A stretch of 64,000 bases of DNA from JAEUQQ01 sp963697285 (GCA_963697285.1 CAVONI010000012.1:1-64000), one strand, 5' to 3'. Shown: positions 9,452-19,680, counted from the first letter of the stretch. The notes: generated from the letters alone by a model not told the origin. Numbers and translations are program-made.

Positions 9452-9508
9452 CTTCTCACACGTGTTAACCGAGCTGCCTCCATTACCAATTGCATCACGT
9501 GTGAGGAG
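9452..9508 (+). promoter_or_regulatory. Leader hairpin covering the ribosome binding site of PEP-CTERM gene 2
   Basis: The arm CTTCTCACACGTG (9452-9464), identical to that at gene 1, pairs with CACGTGTGAGGAG (9496-9508) over 13 positions with a single G-U pair and a 31-base loop. GAGGAG, the Shine-Dalgarno sequence for the ATG at 9516, lies inside the 3' arm. Arms are kept while loops differ, which favours a structural role. Confidence 0.62.
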
Positions 9509-9515
9509 AGAGAGC

Positions 9516-10208
9516 ATGAGGATCATGAAGAGTGCAATTGCGGCCCTGGCCTGTGTCGCCGTTCTCGTCGTGGCTAGCCCGGCCGCCGAGGCGGCGTTTG
9601 TGATGACCCTGTCTGACGGCGTCAACACGGCGGTCGTACCGGATGGAGGCGCAGGGGATGGGAGCGCCATTGCCGGCGTCATCACCTTCAACGGAGCCCT
9701 TGGCCTCGGTAACTGGATCGTCAACGTCACGACGGGCATTTCCAAGCCCATTTTCCCGAACAACGACGGCTACGCGAAGATGGACCTCAACTCGGTGAAC
9801 GTGAGCTCGAATGCGGGCGGCACGCTCTCGATCTGGTTGACCGATACCGACTTCGTGGTGTCGCGACCGGGCGCGCTGATCGGCAAGGTCGGCGGGACGC
9901 TGAACGGCACGGCCAGTTTCTACGCGTGTAAGGACGAGGCTAACGACCAGGCTGCCTGCGGTCCGCAGGGGCCCATCGCGGTGAATCTCGGTCCGTTCGC
10001 CGCGGGCGCCTTCTCGGGTACCGCTTACACGAACCATGGCCCGCTGGGCAACTACTCGATGACCCTGGGAGCCTTCATCACGCATGGCGCGGGGCCACTG
10101 AGCTCGAGCTTCGACTTCGAGGTGACGAACATCCCCGAACCGGCGAGCATGCTGCTCCTCGGCGTGGGGTTGCTCGGGGCGGGCGCGATTGCCCGTCGCC
10201 GCCGCTAG
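9516..10208 (+). CDS. PEP-CTERM surface protein 2
   Basis: A 230-residue intact paralogue of the preceding gene. It has a signal peptide (MRIMKSAIAALACVAVLVVA), the body starting AAFVMTLSDGVNTAV, long identical blocks such as KPIFPNNDGYAKMDLNSVNV, and a C-terminal NIPEPASMLLLGVGLLG followed by RRRR. The IPEPAS segment, hydrophobic helix and arginine tail form the exosortase recognition signal, so the protein should be processed at the inner membrane and delivered to the surface or matrix. The ATG at 9516 follows GAGGAGAGAG. It has its own leader and terminator, so the two copies appear to be separate transcription units. The function of the body domain is unknown. Confidence 0.9.
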   Translation: MRIMKSAIAALACVAVLVVASPAAEAAFVMTLSDGVNTAVVPDGGAGDGSAIAGVITFNGALGLGNWIVNVTTGISKPIFPNNDGYAKMDLNSVNVSSNAGGTLSIWLTDTDFVVSRPGALIGKVGGTLNGTASFYACKDEANDQAACGPQGPIAVNLGPFAAGAFSGTAYTNHGPLGNYSMTLGAFITHGAGPLSSSFDFEVTNIPEPASMLLLGVGLLGAGAIARRRR

Positions 10209-10240
10209 GCTTCGGAACAGGACAGGCACTTCGTCAGGCC

Positions 10241-10272
10241 CGAAGGGGCGCCCGTTTGCGGGCGCCCCTTCG
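10241..10272 (+). terminator. Hairpin terminator after PEP-CTERM gene 2
   Basis: A perfect 14-bp inverted repeat with a TTTG loop (left arm CGAAGGGGCGCCCG) begins 33 bases after the stop codon. It isolates the PEP-CTERM gene from wecB. Confidence 0.65.
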
Positions 10273-10334
10273 TGGCTTAAGACCTGCCGCTCGGCACGCC
10301 TCGCCCCACGGCACGATCAAGTAGAATCCCCCGC

Positions 10335-11432
10335 ATGCACATCCTCCTCGTCGCCGGCGCACGACCGAATTTCATGAAGATCGCGCCGATATTGCGTGAA
10401 CTGCGCCGCGACCCGGCGGCCTTTGCGACGACGCTCGTGCACACGGGCCAGCACTACGACGCGGCGATGTCAGACATCTTCTTCGACCAGTTGGGCATCC
10501 CGCATCCCGACGTGGATCTCGGCGTCGGGTCGAGCAGCCATGCGCAGCAGACCGCCGCGATCATGTCGAAGTTCGAGCCGCTGCTCCTCGAACGCGCGCC
10601 CGACATGGTGCTCGTGGTGGGCGACGTCAACTCGACGATCGCGTGTGCGCTCGTGGCAAGCAAGCTGGGTGTGAAGATCGCGCACGTCGAGGCAGGCCTC
10701 CGCTCGTACGACCGCACGATGCCCGAAGAGTTCAACCGGGTGCTCACGGATCAGATCTCCGACCTGCTGTTCACCACCGAGCGCGAGGCCGCGACGAACC
10801 TCGTGCGTGAAGGCATCGCGCCAGACAGGATCCACTTCGTCGGCAACGTGATGATCGACACGCTGCTCGCGCACCGCGAGCGCGCCCTGGCGTCGTTCGA
10901 CCGCGCGCAACTCGGCTTCCCGTCCGGCGACTACGCGCTCATCACGTTGCACCGGCCCAGCAACGTCGATCACGCCGAGTCGTTCGAGGGCGTGATGACG
11001 GGCCTGCAGCACGTCGCGCGCGACCTGCCGCTCGTGTTCCCGGTGCATCCCCGCACACGTCCGGCCATCACCCGCTCCGCGACTGCGCGCGCGTTGCTCG
11101 ACGCGCATCGCCTGACGCTGCTCGATCCGCTGGGCTACGTCGAGTTCATGGGCGCCATGGCGTCGGCGACGGTGGTGCTGACGGATTCGGGGGGCGTGCA
11201 GGAAGAGACGACGGTGCTGGGCGTGCCCTGCCTGACGCTGCGCGAGAACACCGAGCGCCCGGTCACGGTGACGTGCGGCACGAACCAGTTGGTGGGCAAC
11301 GATCCCGTGCGCATCGCGGCGGCCTGGGATGCGGTCAAGGCGCATCCGCCGACCGGGCGGATGCCTGAACTCTGGGACGGCCGCGCGGCGGAACGCATCG
11401 CCGCCGTCCTGCGCAGATCACTCCCGGAGTGA
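10335..11432 (+). CDS. wecB: UDP-N-acetylglucosamine 2-epimerase
   Basis: A 365-residue cytoplasmic enzyme that interconverts UDP-GlcNAc and UDP-ManNAc, the entry to ManNAc-containing surface polysaccharides. Family marks are GARPNFMKIAPI at residues 8-19, HTGQHYD, the HVEAGLRSYDRTMPEEFNR block, the active-site region LITLHRPSNVD, and DSGGVQEETTVLGVPCLTLRENTERP near the C-terminus. The length is normal. It lies between the PEP-CTERM genes and a TIGR03790-type gene, fitting exopolysaccharide synthesis alongside the exosortase. The start is the ATG at 10335. The stop (TGA) is followed within ten bases by two palindromic repeats. Confidence 0.95.
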   Translation: MHILLVAGARPNFMKIAPILRELRRDPAAFATTLVHTGQHYDAAMSDIFFDQLGIPHPDVDLGVGSSSHAQQTAAIMSKFEPLLLERAPDMVLVVGDVNSTIACALVASKLGVKIAHVEAGLRSYDRTMPEEFNRVLTDQISDLLFTTEREAATNLVREGIAPDRIHFVGNVMIDTLLAHRERALASFDRAQLGFPSGDYALITLHRPSNVDHAESFEGVMTGLQHVARDLPLVFPVHPRTRPAITRSATARALLDAHRLTLLDPLGYVEFMGAMASATVVLTDSGGVQEETTVLGVPCLTLRENTERPVTVTCGTNQLVGNDPVRIAAAWDAVKAHPPTGRMPELWDGRAAERIAAVLRRSLPE

Positions 11433-11440
11433 TTCCTCCC

Positions 11441-11510
11441 GGGCCGCGCGGGGGCGCGGCCCCTACACCGGGGCGGCCTCGCCGGGCCGCGCGGGGGCGC
11501 GGCCCCTACA
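11441..11510. repeat. Two REP-like palindromes between wecB and the TIGR03790-type gene
   Basis: Two copies (11441-11468 and 11484-11510) of a palindrome built on GGGCCGCGCGGGGGCGCGG followed by CCCCTACA. In the second copy the complement of CTA (11506-11508) is the TAG stop codon of the minus-strand gene. The convergent position suggests a bidirectional terminator role. Confidence 0.8.
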
Positions 11511-13299
11511 TCCCTGCCCGGATGGCAGCCACGCGCGCGTGGCTCTCGAGCGACGGATCCACCTTCAGCGCAATCTCGAGCACCTGCTTCGCGCCGGCCT
11601 TGTCGCCGCCGGCGAGCAGGATTGCCGCGCGGTTGACGATGAGTTCGCCGTTGCGCGGCTCGAGCGACAGGGCCAGGTCCGAGTACTTGAGGGCGTCCTT
11701 GTGCCGACCGAGCAGGTGATACGTCCACGACAGGGTGTCGGCAATGCTGGCATCGCGGGGAAACAGCGCCTGTGCGCGCTCGGCATACGGCAACGCGTCG
11801 CCCGGCCGCTGCTTGTGCTCGGCGAGCGTGTACGCGAGGTTGTTCAGGGCGATGACGTCGCGGGGGTTGATGTCGAGAATCGCCCGGTACCGCACAATCA
11901 CGTCATCCCAGCGCTTGTCGCTCTCGTAGATGGCGGCCAGCCGATGCTGGATGAGGGGGCTGCGCGGGGCAAGTTTCACGGCCTCCTCGAGCGCCTCGCG
12001 GCCACCGCCCGAGTCGTCGCGTGCAAGGCGCGACTCCCCGCGAAGGAACGCCTGCGCCCCGGCGAGGGCCACCTCCCCCACTTCAAGCGCCTTCAGGCGC
12101 CGCGCAGCAAACCACGCCGGCAGCTCGGTGGCGGTATCCATGCCCGGCTCGGGGCCGGCCGGCAGTCGCTTCTCGGGCACGAGCACGGCCAGCGGGTCGC
12201 CGAACACGACGCCCTGCCATCCGACGTGCGGCATGGCGAGATAGAACGCCTCGCCCAGCGTGAAGCCAGACAGCCACGCCGGAAACAGGATCTGCGGGCG
12301 GACGACGCTGTCGAGCAGGGGCTCAGACACGTTGCCCGCAACACCAGTGATGCCCTGCGCGATGGTGTCGCCCACCAGCGACTGCGGCGAGCCCGCGTAG
12401 GACGACGGCCGGTTGTTCCAGTCGCCGAACATCCATGTCTCGGGCGGCGCCGTCATCGTCCGCGCATCGGTCGAGACGAACGAGGCGGCAATCGCTCCGG
12501 GAGCGAATTTCAGGCCGAGCTTGCGCGCCTTCACCGCCGGATCGCTCGAGCCCCACGACATGTAGCCGACGACGTTCTCGGCGTCCTGCACGACGTCGCT
12601 GGTGCGCTCGACGCGGACGCGATCGCCGACGCCCATGGCCCCGAGCCGCGTGGCGGCCTCGTCGAGCCACTTGTTGCCGATCTCATCGACCCCGGCCTTC
12701 ATGTCGAGTAGGATGGAGCCTGCGGCGCTGAGTACGGTTCCCCCCCGCGTCGCCAATGCCACGGCATCGTCCGCTGTGAATCCGTCGAGACGTGTGACGA
12801 GGAAGATGTCGTGGTCGGCGTGCGAGAAGGGCTTCGCGGCCGAAATCGGTCGATCGCCGAGGAAGTAGGGGTTGTCGATGCGCCCATCAGGCGGCGCGGG
12901 ACGTCCGGTCATCTTGCGATACAGGACCACGAGCTCGGAGTCGACGCTGCCGGTGGTGCCGGCGCGGCCGACGGTTCCCGCGATGCGCAGCGGCACGTCC
13001 TTCGTGAGGACGATGTAGTGGAGGCGATCCTGGGCCCTGAGGCGTGCGATGGCCTGCGAAATCGGCGTTTCGACGAAGCGCACGTAGTCGGCGCGCGCGA
13101 TCTCGTCGCCGACCGGCGCCTTCACACGGACGACATGCAGCTCGGGTATCTTGCGGGCGGCGATGTAGGCGTCTGCGACGGCCTGCGAGGCCTGGCTCGT
13201 GGTGTTCACGACCAGGAGGACCTGCTCTGGCGTCTGCGCCAGGGCCGCGGTCGGGATCAGGACACCGACCAGGAAGAGAAGAACACTCGGGATGCGCAC
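11506..13299 (-). CDS. TIGR03790-type exported protein with C-terminal TPRs
   Basis: About 597 residues: a signal peptide (MRIPSVLLFLVGVLIPTAALA), an N-terminal domain of about 380 residues resembling TIGR03790 (VLLVVNTTSQASQAVADAY, YIVLTKDVPLRI, GYMSWGSSD, FVSTDARTMT), then TPR repeats (ALNNLAYTLAEHKQRPGDAL). TIGR03790 proteins occur in genomes with PEP-CTERM/exosortase systems; their function is unknown. The GTG at 13299 was chosen because the signal peptide begins there; a TTG at 13317 would add six residues and neither has a good ribosome site. The TAG stop is formed by a REP palindrome. It probably shares a transcript with the small gene at 13353-13604. Confidence 0.82.
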   Translation of the reverse strand: MRIPSVLLFLVGVLIPTAALAQTPEQVLLVVNTTSQASQAVADAYIAARKIPELHVVRVKAPVGDEIARADYVRFVETPISQAIARLRAQDRLHYIVLTKDVPLRIAGTVGRAGTTGSVDSELVVLYRKMTGRPAPPDGRIDNPYFLGDRPISAAKPFSHADHDIFLVTRLDGFTADDAVALATRGGTVLSAAGSILLDMKAGVDEIGNKWLDEAATRLGAMGVGDRVRVERTSDVVQDAENVVGYMSWGSSDPAVKARKLGLKFAPGAIAASFVSTDARTMTAPPETWMFGDWNNRPSSYAGSPQSLVGDTIAQGITGVAGNVSEPLLDSVVRPQILFPAWLSGFTLGEAFYLAMPHVGWQGVVFGDPLAVLVPEKRLPAGPEPGMDTATELPAWFAARRLKALEVGEVALAGAQAFLRGESRLARDDSGGGREALEEAVKLAPRSPLIQHRLAAIYESDKRWDDVIVRYRAILDINPRDVIALNNLAYTLAEHKQRPGDALPYAERAQALFPRDASIADTLSWTYHLLGRHKDALKYSDLALSLEPRNGELIVNRAAILLAGGDKAGAKQVLEIALKVDPSLESHARVAAIRAGM

Positions 13300-13352
13300 C
13301 TCCCGATTATCGGCCAAACGGCCGCCGGCCTGAAGGCCGACGGCCGTGGCGA

Positions 13353-13604
13353 CTAGGTGGCGATGCGCGCGCGGAGCATTTGTCCCACGCCGGCGAACAC
13401 GGGCGAGGGCGCGCTGATCTCTTCGTCCTCGTCTGAGGCGGCACCGGCGTGACTGTGCTGGAAGACCCTGGCGCCGGAGGTCTCGACGCGGAGCGTATAG
13501 GCAATGGGAAACTGGTCGAGCAGGGCGCCGAGCGCCTGGACAAGTGCCGGCGCCAGACGATCTTCGTCATCAGGGGTCAGCGACGAGACGAATCGGATGT
13601 CCAT
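13353..13604 (-). CDS. Small hypothetical protein, 83 residues
   Basis: Not recognised. A soluble, acidic 83-residue protein (MDIRFVSSLTPDDEDRLAPA at the start, an acidic SDEDEE patch at about 57-62) without signal peptide or membrane segment. It sits 53 bases upstream of the TIGR03790-type gene on the same strand and behind a sigma-54-like site on its own strand, so it may lead that operon. The N-terminal half could form a short alpha/beta fold. Coding status is supported by strong third-position GC, ATG start and spacing, not by homology. Confidence 0.55.
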   Translation of the reverse strand: MDIRFVSSLTPDDEDRLAPALVQALGALLDQFPIAYTLRVETSGARVFQHSHAGAASDEDEEISAPSPVFAGVGQMLRARIAT

Positions 13605-13673
13605 CTGGGAACCTGGGGGGCGGGCGGGTTATGAACGTCTGCCACCTGCGTGGTGGTTGCTGCCCGATGCTTG

Positions 13674-13689
13674 TGCAAAGGATGTTCCG
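13674..13689 (-). promoter_or_regulatory. Possible sigma-54-type promoter of the TIGR03790 unit
   Basis: Read on the minus strand, CGGAACATCCTTTGCA has GG and GC ten bases apart, AC at the expected place and a good TTTGCA -12 element. It lies about 70 bases upstream of the ATG at 13604, in the gap shared with the divergent sigma-54 activator. Confidence 0.45.
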
Positions 13690-13877
13690 TTGGCGTACGA
13701 TTCAAGGACCCGCCCGGAATGGCCGATTTCTGCAGTGACTGCGCGCGGAGTCTGCGCGGGCGCCGACCAAAAGTCGGCCCCGATGCAGCCTAATGACTCT
13801 GGACACCTTATGCCACAGCTTGACATTCGCGGGACGGATGCCTACCCTTCCGGCTCGCCCCAGCGCGTTGGTTCCTG

Positions 13878-15044
13878 ATGTCCATCGTCGACAAGTCGCC
13901 TCTCCTCGTCGGCAGCAGTGACGTCATCCGCAATCTCGACGCGGAGATCACGGCTGCAGCACGTTCGACCGCCAAGGTCCTGATCACCGGCGAGAGCGGC
14001 GCCGGCAAGGAAATCACTGCCCGTCTCGTGCACGAGCGCAGCCCGCGGCGCCACATGCCGCTGGTCACCATCAACTGCGCCGGCGTCCCCGATTCGCTGC
14101 TCGAATCCGAACTCTTCGGCCACGTCCGCGGGTCGTTCACGGGCGCCTACCGCGACAAGCCGGGCCTGCTCGAGACGGCCAACGGCGGCACGGTGTTCCT
14201 CGACGAAATCGGGGAGATGTCGCTGCGCATGCAGGCCCTGCTGCTCCGCTTCCTCGAGACGGGTGAGATCCAGCGCGTGGGCGAGAGCCGGGAGCCGGTG
14301 CGCGTCAACGTCCGCGTCATCTGCGCCACCAACCGCGAACTGCACGCGCGGGTCGCCTCGGGCGAGTTCCGCGAAGACCTGTACTACCGTCTCAACGTCG
14401 TGTACCTGCGCGTACCCTCGTTGCGCGAGCGCGCCGACGACCTGCCGGAGCTGATCGACCACTTCACGCAGGAGTTCGCCGAGCGCCATCGCCTGCCGCG
14501 GCCGGTGATGGACGCCGAGGTGCAAGCGCGCCTGATCGAGTATGAGTGGCCCGGCAACGTCCGCGAGCTGCGCAACGTCATCGAGCGCATGGTCGTGCGC
14601 TCGCACGGCGGCATTGTCGGGGTCAGCGAGTTGCCGACGGACGTGCGGCTGACGCCACAGGTCGGCTCATCGACCGCGACCACCAGCAGCGGCTCGGCCG
14701 GCGTGACCGAGACGCCGGTGGACGTGCTCGCCGACGCGGTGGCGCGCGAGCTGTTCGTGCGCATCTCGGTGAACCGCGAATCGTTCTGGCACGTGGTGCA
14801 CGACGCGTTCATGACGCGCGACCTGACGCGCGACACCCTCAGGCGGGTCATCCGGCTCGGCCTCGATCAGAGCGGCGGCAGCTACGCGCTGCTGGTCGAG
14901 CTGTTCCACATGCGCAAGGACGAGCAGAAGCGGCTCGTGGGCTTCCTGCGCAAGCACGACTGCCTGGTCTCGATGCCGGTCGCCCGGCATCCCGCCACGC
15001 TCCCCGCCAACGCCGGCGCCCAGCCCAGGGTCTTCGTCGCGTAA
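13878..15044 (+). CDS. Sigma-54-dependent transcriptional activator
   Basis: A 388-residue AAA+ activator that would remodel sigma-54 RNA polymerase. It shows Walker A (GESGAGKE, 38-45), the loop that contacts sigma-54 as GSFTGA (85-90; the usual form is GAFTGA), Walker B (GGTVFLDE, 103-110), YEWPGNVRELRNVIERM, and a C-terminal helix-turn-helix-like region (LRRVIRLGLDQSGGSY and following). There is no N-terminal receiver or sensor domain, so activity is probably set by abundance or a partner. The likely targets are the PEP-CTERM and TIGR03790 units, which carry sigma-54-like promoters. PEP-CTERM loci often encode an activator of this kind (PrsR type). The Ala-to-Ser change is conservative. 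Confidence 0.92.
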   Translation: MSIVDKSPLLVGSSDVIRNLDAEITAAARSTAKVLITGESGAGKEITARLVHERSPRRHMPLVTINCAGVPDSLLESELFGHVRGSFTGAYRDKPGLLETANGGTVFLDEIGEMSLRMQALLLRFLETGEIQRVGESREPVRVNVRVICATNRELHARVASGEFREDLYYRLNVVYLRVPSLRERADDLPELIDHFTQEFAERHRLPRPVMDAEVQARLIEYEWPGNVRELRNVIERMVVRSHGGIVGVSELPTDVRLTPQVGSSTATTSSGSAGVTETPVDVLADAVARELFVRISVNRESFWHVVHDAFMTRDLTRDTLRRVIRLGLDQSGGSYALLVELFHMRKDEQKRLVGFLRKHDCLVSMPVARHPATLPANAGAQPRVFVA

Positions 15045-15055
15045 GACGCCCACGC

Positions 15056-15400
15056 GGGGCGTGAATCGGATGGTCGTTGCCCATGTGTAGGGGCCGCGCC
15101 CCGCGCGGCCCGGGCACCATCACGGCCGCGGCCCCTGTGCGGCCCGGGGCAAACACGTTGCGCCGGTGACGTCGCGGTGCGGGCGCCCGGCCGCGCGGGG
15201 CGCGGCCCCTACACCTGCATCACGCCCGCGGCCGCAAACGCCCGACGTCGTGTCGCCGGACGGGCGTGATCGGATGGTCGTTGACCATGTGTAGGGCGCG
15301 CCCGCGCGGCCCGGGCATACGTCGCGGTGCCGGCCCGGGCCGCGCAGGGGCCGCACCTCCCGTGCGGCCCGGCCACGAACGCGGCACGCGTCACGGAAAC
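15056..15400. repeat. Cluster of REP-like palindromes and a direct repeat
   Basis: No gene is visible between 15045 and 15474. The stretch holds at least five full or partial TAGGGGCCGCG-type palindromes (about 15085-15113, 15124-15150, 15188-15214, 15289-15318, 15335-15375). A direct repeat of about 34 bases, containing GGATGGTCGTTG and ending CCATGTGTAGG, occurs at 15056-15092 and 15262-15295. A 26-base block at 15232-15257 recurs exactly, inverted, at 34450-34475. Confidence 0.75.
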
Positions 15401-15474
15401 GCGGCCGCAGCTCTGACCGGTGGCGCCGGTCAGAGGTACAATGCGGCATCCCCCCTGCTGAAGGGAAACGAGCC

Positions 15475-18400
15475 GTGACCTCCCACCCCGCTTCTCTGCA
15501 CGCACGGTACCTGTACTTGCGCTCCTGGTCATCGGCAGTGTTCCGGCGTTCGGCGATCCAGGTGCTGCTGCGCCATCGACGCCGCCCGCGATCACGCGCG
15601 CGCCAGCACTGCCCGCCTGGTTCGAGCCAAACGTCGGACAGTTCGCACCCGACGTGAGGTTTGCGTCAACCTCGCAGCAGTTCCGGTTGTCGCTGACCGA
15701 TACAGGCTTCGGCGTCTCGGTCGCGGTGCCTGCGGCACACGGGCCTGGCCTCGTCGCGCGCTCGCTCGCGCTGCGGTTTGCAGGCGCGCGTCCGGCGCTG
15801 GATCTCGAGGGCCAGCAGCGCCTGCCAGGCCTGAGTCACTATTACCTGGGGAACGACCGATCGCGCTGGCGCGAGAACGTGCCGCAGTTCGGCCGCGTGC
15901 ACTACGACCAGGTGTGGGACGGGATCGACGCGGTGGTCTACGGATCCGCCGCGCAGCTCGAATACGACTTCATCGTCGCGCCCGGCCGTGACCCGCGCGC
16001 GATCGCGTTCGACCTCGACGGCGCCGATCGCATCTCGATCGATCGCGACGGCGCGCTCGTCGTCGACGTGAACGGCGCGCACGTGGTCCAGCGCGCACCT
16101 GTCGCGTACCAGGACATCGCCGGGACACGACGCGACGTCGATGTCGCCTATCGCGTCGAAGGCACGCGCGTCGGCTTCACGGTCGGCCCGTACGATCGCA
16201 CGCAGCCGCTGGTCATCGATCCGATCGTCATCGTGTACGCCTCGTTCCTCGGCGGCAACAACACGGAATTCGTCGAGCCCACGTCGCAAGCGGCAGGGAT
16301 CGCCGTTGATCGCGCGGGCAACCTCGTGGTTGCGCTCGACACGAACTCGACCGACCTGCCAGCCGCGACCAACACCGCGCCAGCCTCGTCGAACATCCTC
16401 ATCGTGAAGGTGAACCCGACGGCATCGGCCGTCATCTTCTCGACCTACATCGGCGGCAGCGGCGTCGATACACGCGGGAACCTCGACATCGATCCGACCG
16501 GTGCGATCTACGTGTCGGGCCGAACGACGTCCACCGACCTTCCGGTCACCGCAGGCGCGATCCGGACGTCGATTCCCCCCACTGACCCGGCGGACGGCCT
16601 GCTGGCGAGGCTCTCGACGGAAGGCTTGATCACCTATCTCACGTACATCGGCGGCACGGGCACCGACAGCGGCGAGGCGGTCGCGTTTGCCCACGGCAAG
16701 GTGTACGTGACGGGCAGCACCAACTCCAGCGACCTGGCCGTGACGCTCAACGCGGCGCAGAAGAACAACGGCGGCGGGATCGACGCGTGGATCGCGCGGC
16801 TCGACCTGTCGAAGGCATCGCCGCTCGAGTACCTGTCGTACCTTGGAGGCAACGAACAGGACGCCGCGTTCTCGATCGCGGTGGACTCGGCAGGCCGCTT
16901 CACGATCGCGGGCTCGACGATGTCGAGCACGGGATTCCCGACCTCGATCGACGCCTTCCAGGCCAGCCGCAGCGGCGGGGCCGACGCGTTCGTCACGCGC
17001 TTCGCGCCGAACGGCACGATCCACTACTCGACGTTCCTCGGTGGGTCGTCTGCCGGCACGAGCGAGAACGCCAAGGTGGCCCTCGACAGCGCGGGACGCT
17101 TCCTGCTCACCGGGTTCACCGACTCGACCGACTTCCCCGCCGGCACATCGGGCACTCCGTACCAGGCGACCAAGGCATCGGGCAGCGATGTGTTCGTCGC
17201 GAAGCTCGATCCGTCGCTCGCGCCGGCGCAGCAGCTCACGGCGCGCACCTTCGTGGGTGGGAGCGTCCCGGTCGATCTCCTGGTGCCGACCGGCTCGCGC
17301 GGCGACTTCGGCATCTCTGTCGCCCAGGACGCCGCGGGCAACGTCCACGTCATCGGCTTCACGTCGTCGTCTGACTTCCCCATGGCGAACCCGACCGACA
17401 GCACGCACGGCGGGGCCTACGATGCGTTCGTCCTGAAACTCGATCCGTCACTCTCGACGCTGCTGTTCTCGACCTTCCTCGGCGGCGAGTTGGACGACCG
17501 CGGCTACGCGATCGCGGTGGATCCCACGAACGTGATCAACGTCATCGGGCGCACGACATCGTCGTCACCCTTCACGCCTGTGGCGGGTGGCGGCGGCGCT
17601 CCGCTCGATGCGACACTGACCGGCGGCGTCGACGCGTTCATCGTGAAGTACGCCGACAACGCGGCTCCGACGGCCTCGATCATCGCGCCGACGGCAGGAC
17701 CGACCACGGGTGGCACCCCTTTCACGATCACGGGCACGGGATTCATGAGCGGCGCGACGGTGACCTTTGACGGCGCACTGGCGACCGCCGTCCAGGTCAC
17801 GACCACGACGGTGAAGGGACTCACGCCTGCCGGATCGCTTGGCAGCAAGGCGGTGGTGATCACGAATCCCAATGGCGCGTCGGTCGCGGTGGCCGGTGGC
17901 TTCACCTACACGACGCCCGTTTACCTCCCGCCTGTGTCGCTGTCGAGCGTCGCGCCCAACTCTGGTTCGGTGGTGGGTGGACGCAGCGTCACGATCACGG
18001 GCAGCAACTTCGTCAACCTCCCGCAGACGCAGGTGCTGTTCGACCTCGTGCCGGCGACGAGCGTGACCGTCGTGTCGGGCACGACCATCACCGCGACGAC
18101 GCCGGCGCACGCCGCTGGTGCCGTTGAGGTGCGGGTGGTGAGTCCCGACGGCGTGAGCGCGGCGCTCGCACAGGGCTTCACGTACGTCTACGACTCGGAT
18201 GGTGACGGCATTCCCGACGACTGGGAGACCGACCACGGGCTCAACCCGAATGACCCGAGCGATGCCGACAACGACGCCGATGATGACGGGGCCTCGAACG
18301 AGCAGGAATACCTCGACGGCACCGATCCGAATGGGGCCGAGACGCGCTACTTCGCCGAGGGCGCGACGATCGGGATCTTCACGACGCAGTTCGCGGTGGC

Positions 18401-19680
18401 CAACCCTGATCGCTTCCGCACGGCGACGACGGTGTTCGAGTTCCAGACGAAGACCGGAACGATCATCAAGACGTCGCGCACGATTGCGCCGCTGGCGCGC
18501 GTCACCGTCCTGCCCGGGACCGACGTGCCCGGCCTCGAGGACGCGGAGTTCTCGACGGTCGTGCGATCGAACCTCGTCGTGGCAGCCGACAGAACGATGA
18601 CATGGGACGACAACGTCTACGGCAGTCACGCCGAGGCTGGCGTGCCGCGCCCGAGCGCCACGTGGTACCTGGCCGAGGGCGCGACGATCGGGTCGTTCAA
18701 CCTGTTCTACCTGATTCAGAACCCCAACACCACGGCGGCGACCGTGCACGTGAAGTACCTGCTCAAGAACGGCGCGCCCGTCGAGAAGGACTACGCCGTG
18801 CCCGCGAAGAGCCGCGAGAACATCTGGGTGAACTTCGAGACGATCGGCGGCGTGTCGCTCGACCAATCGCGAGTTGTCGGCGGTGCTCACGACTGAACCG
18901 TCCACACCGATCATCGTCGAGCGGGCGATGTACCAGGACGCCCCTGGAAAGCCCTACAACGCTGGCCACGAAAGCGCCGGGGTGACTGCCCCCTCGACGA
19001 ACTGGTTCCTGGCCGAAGGCGCAACCGGTTCGTTCCTCGACATGTTCATCCTGGTGGCGAATCCGAACTCGACGGCGGCCAACTTGACGGTGAAGTACCT
19101 GCTGGCGAGCGGCGCGCCGATCACGCACACCTATCGCGCCGATCCCAACAGCCGGTTCAACATCTGGGTCGATCTCGAACCCGGCCTCGCAGACGTCGCG
19201 GTCTCGACGGTCATCACGGCAGATGTCCCGGTCATCGTGGAGCGCGCTATGTGGTGGGCGGGCGAACCCACGACCTGGTACGAGGCCCACAATTCGCCCG
19301 GCGCGACGTCGACCGGTCACACGTGGGTGCTTGGCGAAGGCGAGGTCGGTGGCGCGCACGCCCTGGAGACCTACGTGCTCCTGGCCAACACCTCGACGTT
19401 TGCCGGGTCGGCACGCGTGACGCTGCTCTTCGACGACGGCTCGCCGTCGGTGTCAATCGACGTGGCGCTGCCGGCCAGCAGCCGCGTCAATGTCCCTGTC
19501 GGTGAAACGACAGGAAACGGAGGCTTCGGTGCGGCTGCCCAGGGCAAGCGCTTTGGCGTCCTGATCGAGAGCCTCGGCGTGACGCCCGCGTCGATCGTGG
19601 TCGAGCGGGCGATGTATGCCAGCACGCCCACGCAGTTCTGGGCTGCCGGCACGAATGCGCTGGCGACGCTGGTGCGCTGA
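15475..19680 (+). CDS. Large exported SBBP/IPT protein with AEGAT-type repeats (two frame breaks)
   Basis: A surface or secreted protein of about 1400 residues. The order is a signal peptide (VPVLALLVIGSVPAFG), an N-terminal domain (LPAWFEPNVGQFAPDVRF), beta-propeller SBBP-type repeats with YxxxLGG motifs (YASFLGGNN, YSTFLGGSS, FSTFLGGEL), two IPT/TIG domains, a calcium-binding-like DSDGDGIPDDWE segment, and four modules beginning like RYFAEGATIG. The GTG at 15475 follows AAGGGAAA. The signal peptide is in another frame: one extra C in the CCCC at about 15490 would join them. A second break near 18865 (one base extra) separates the last two modules. Likely an adhesive or matrix protein; the role is inference from architecture. 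Confidence 0.8.
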
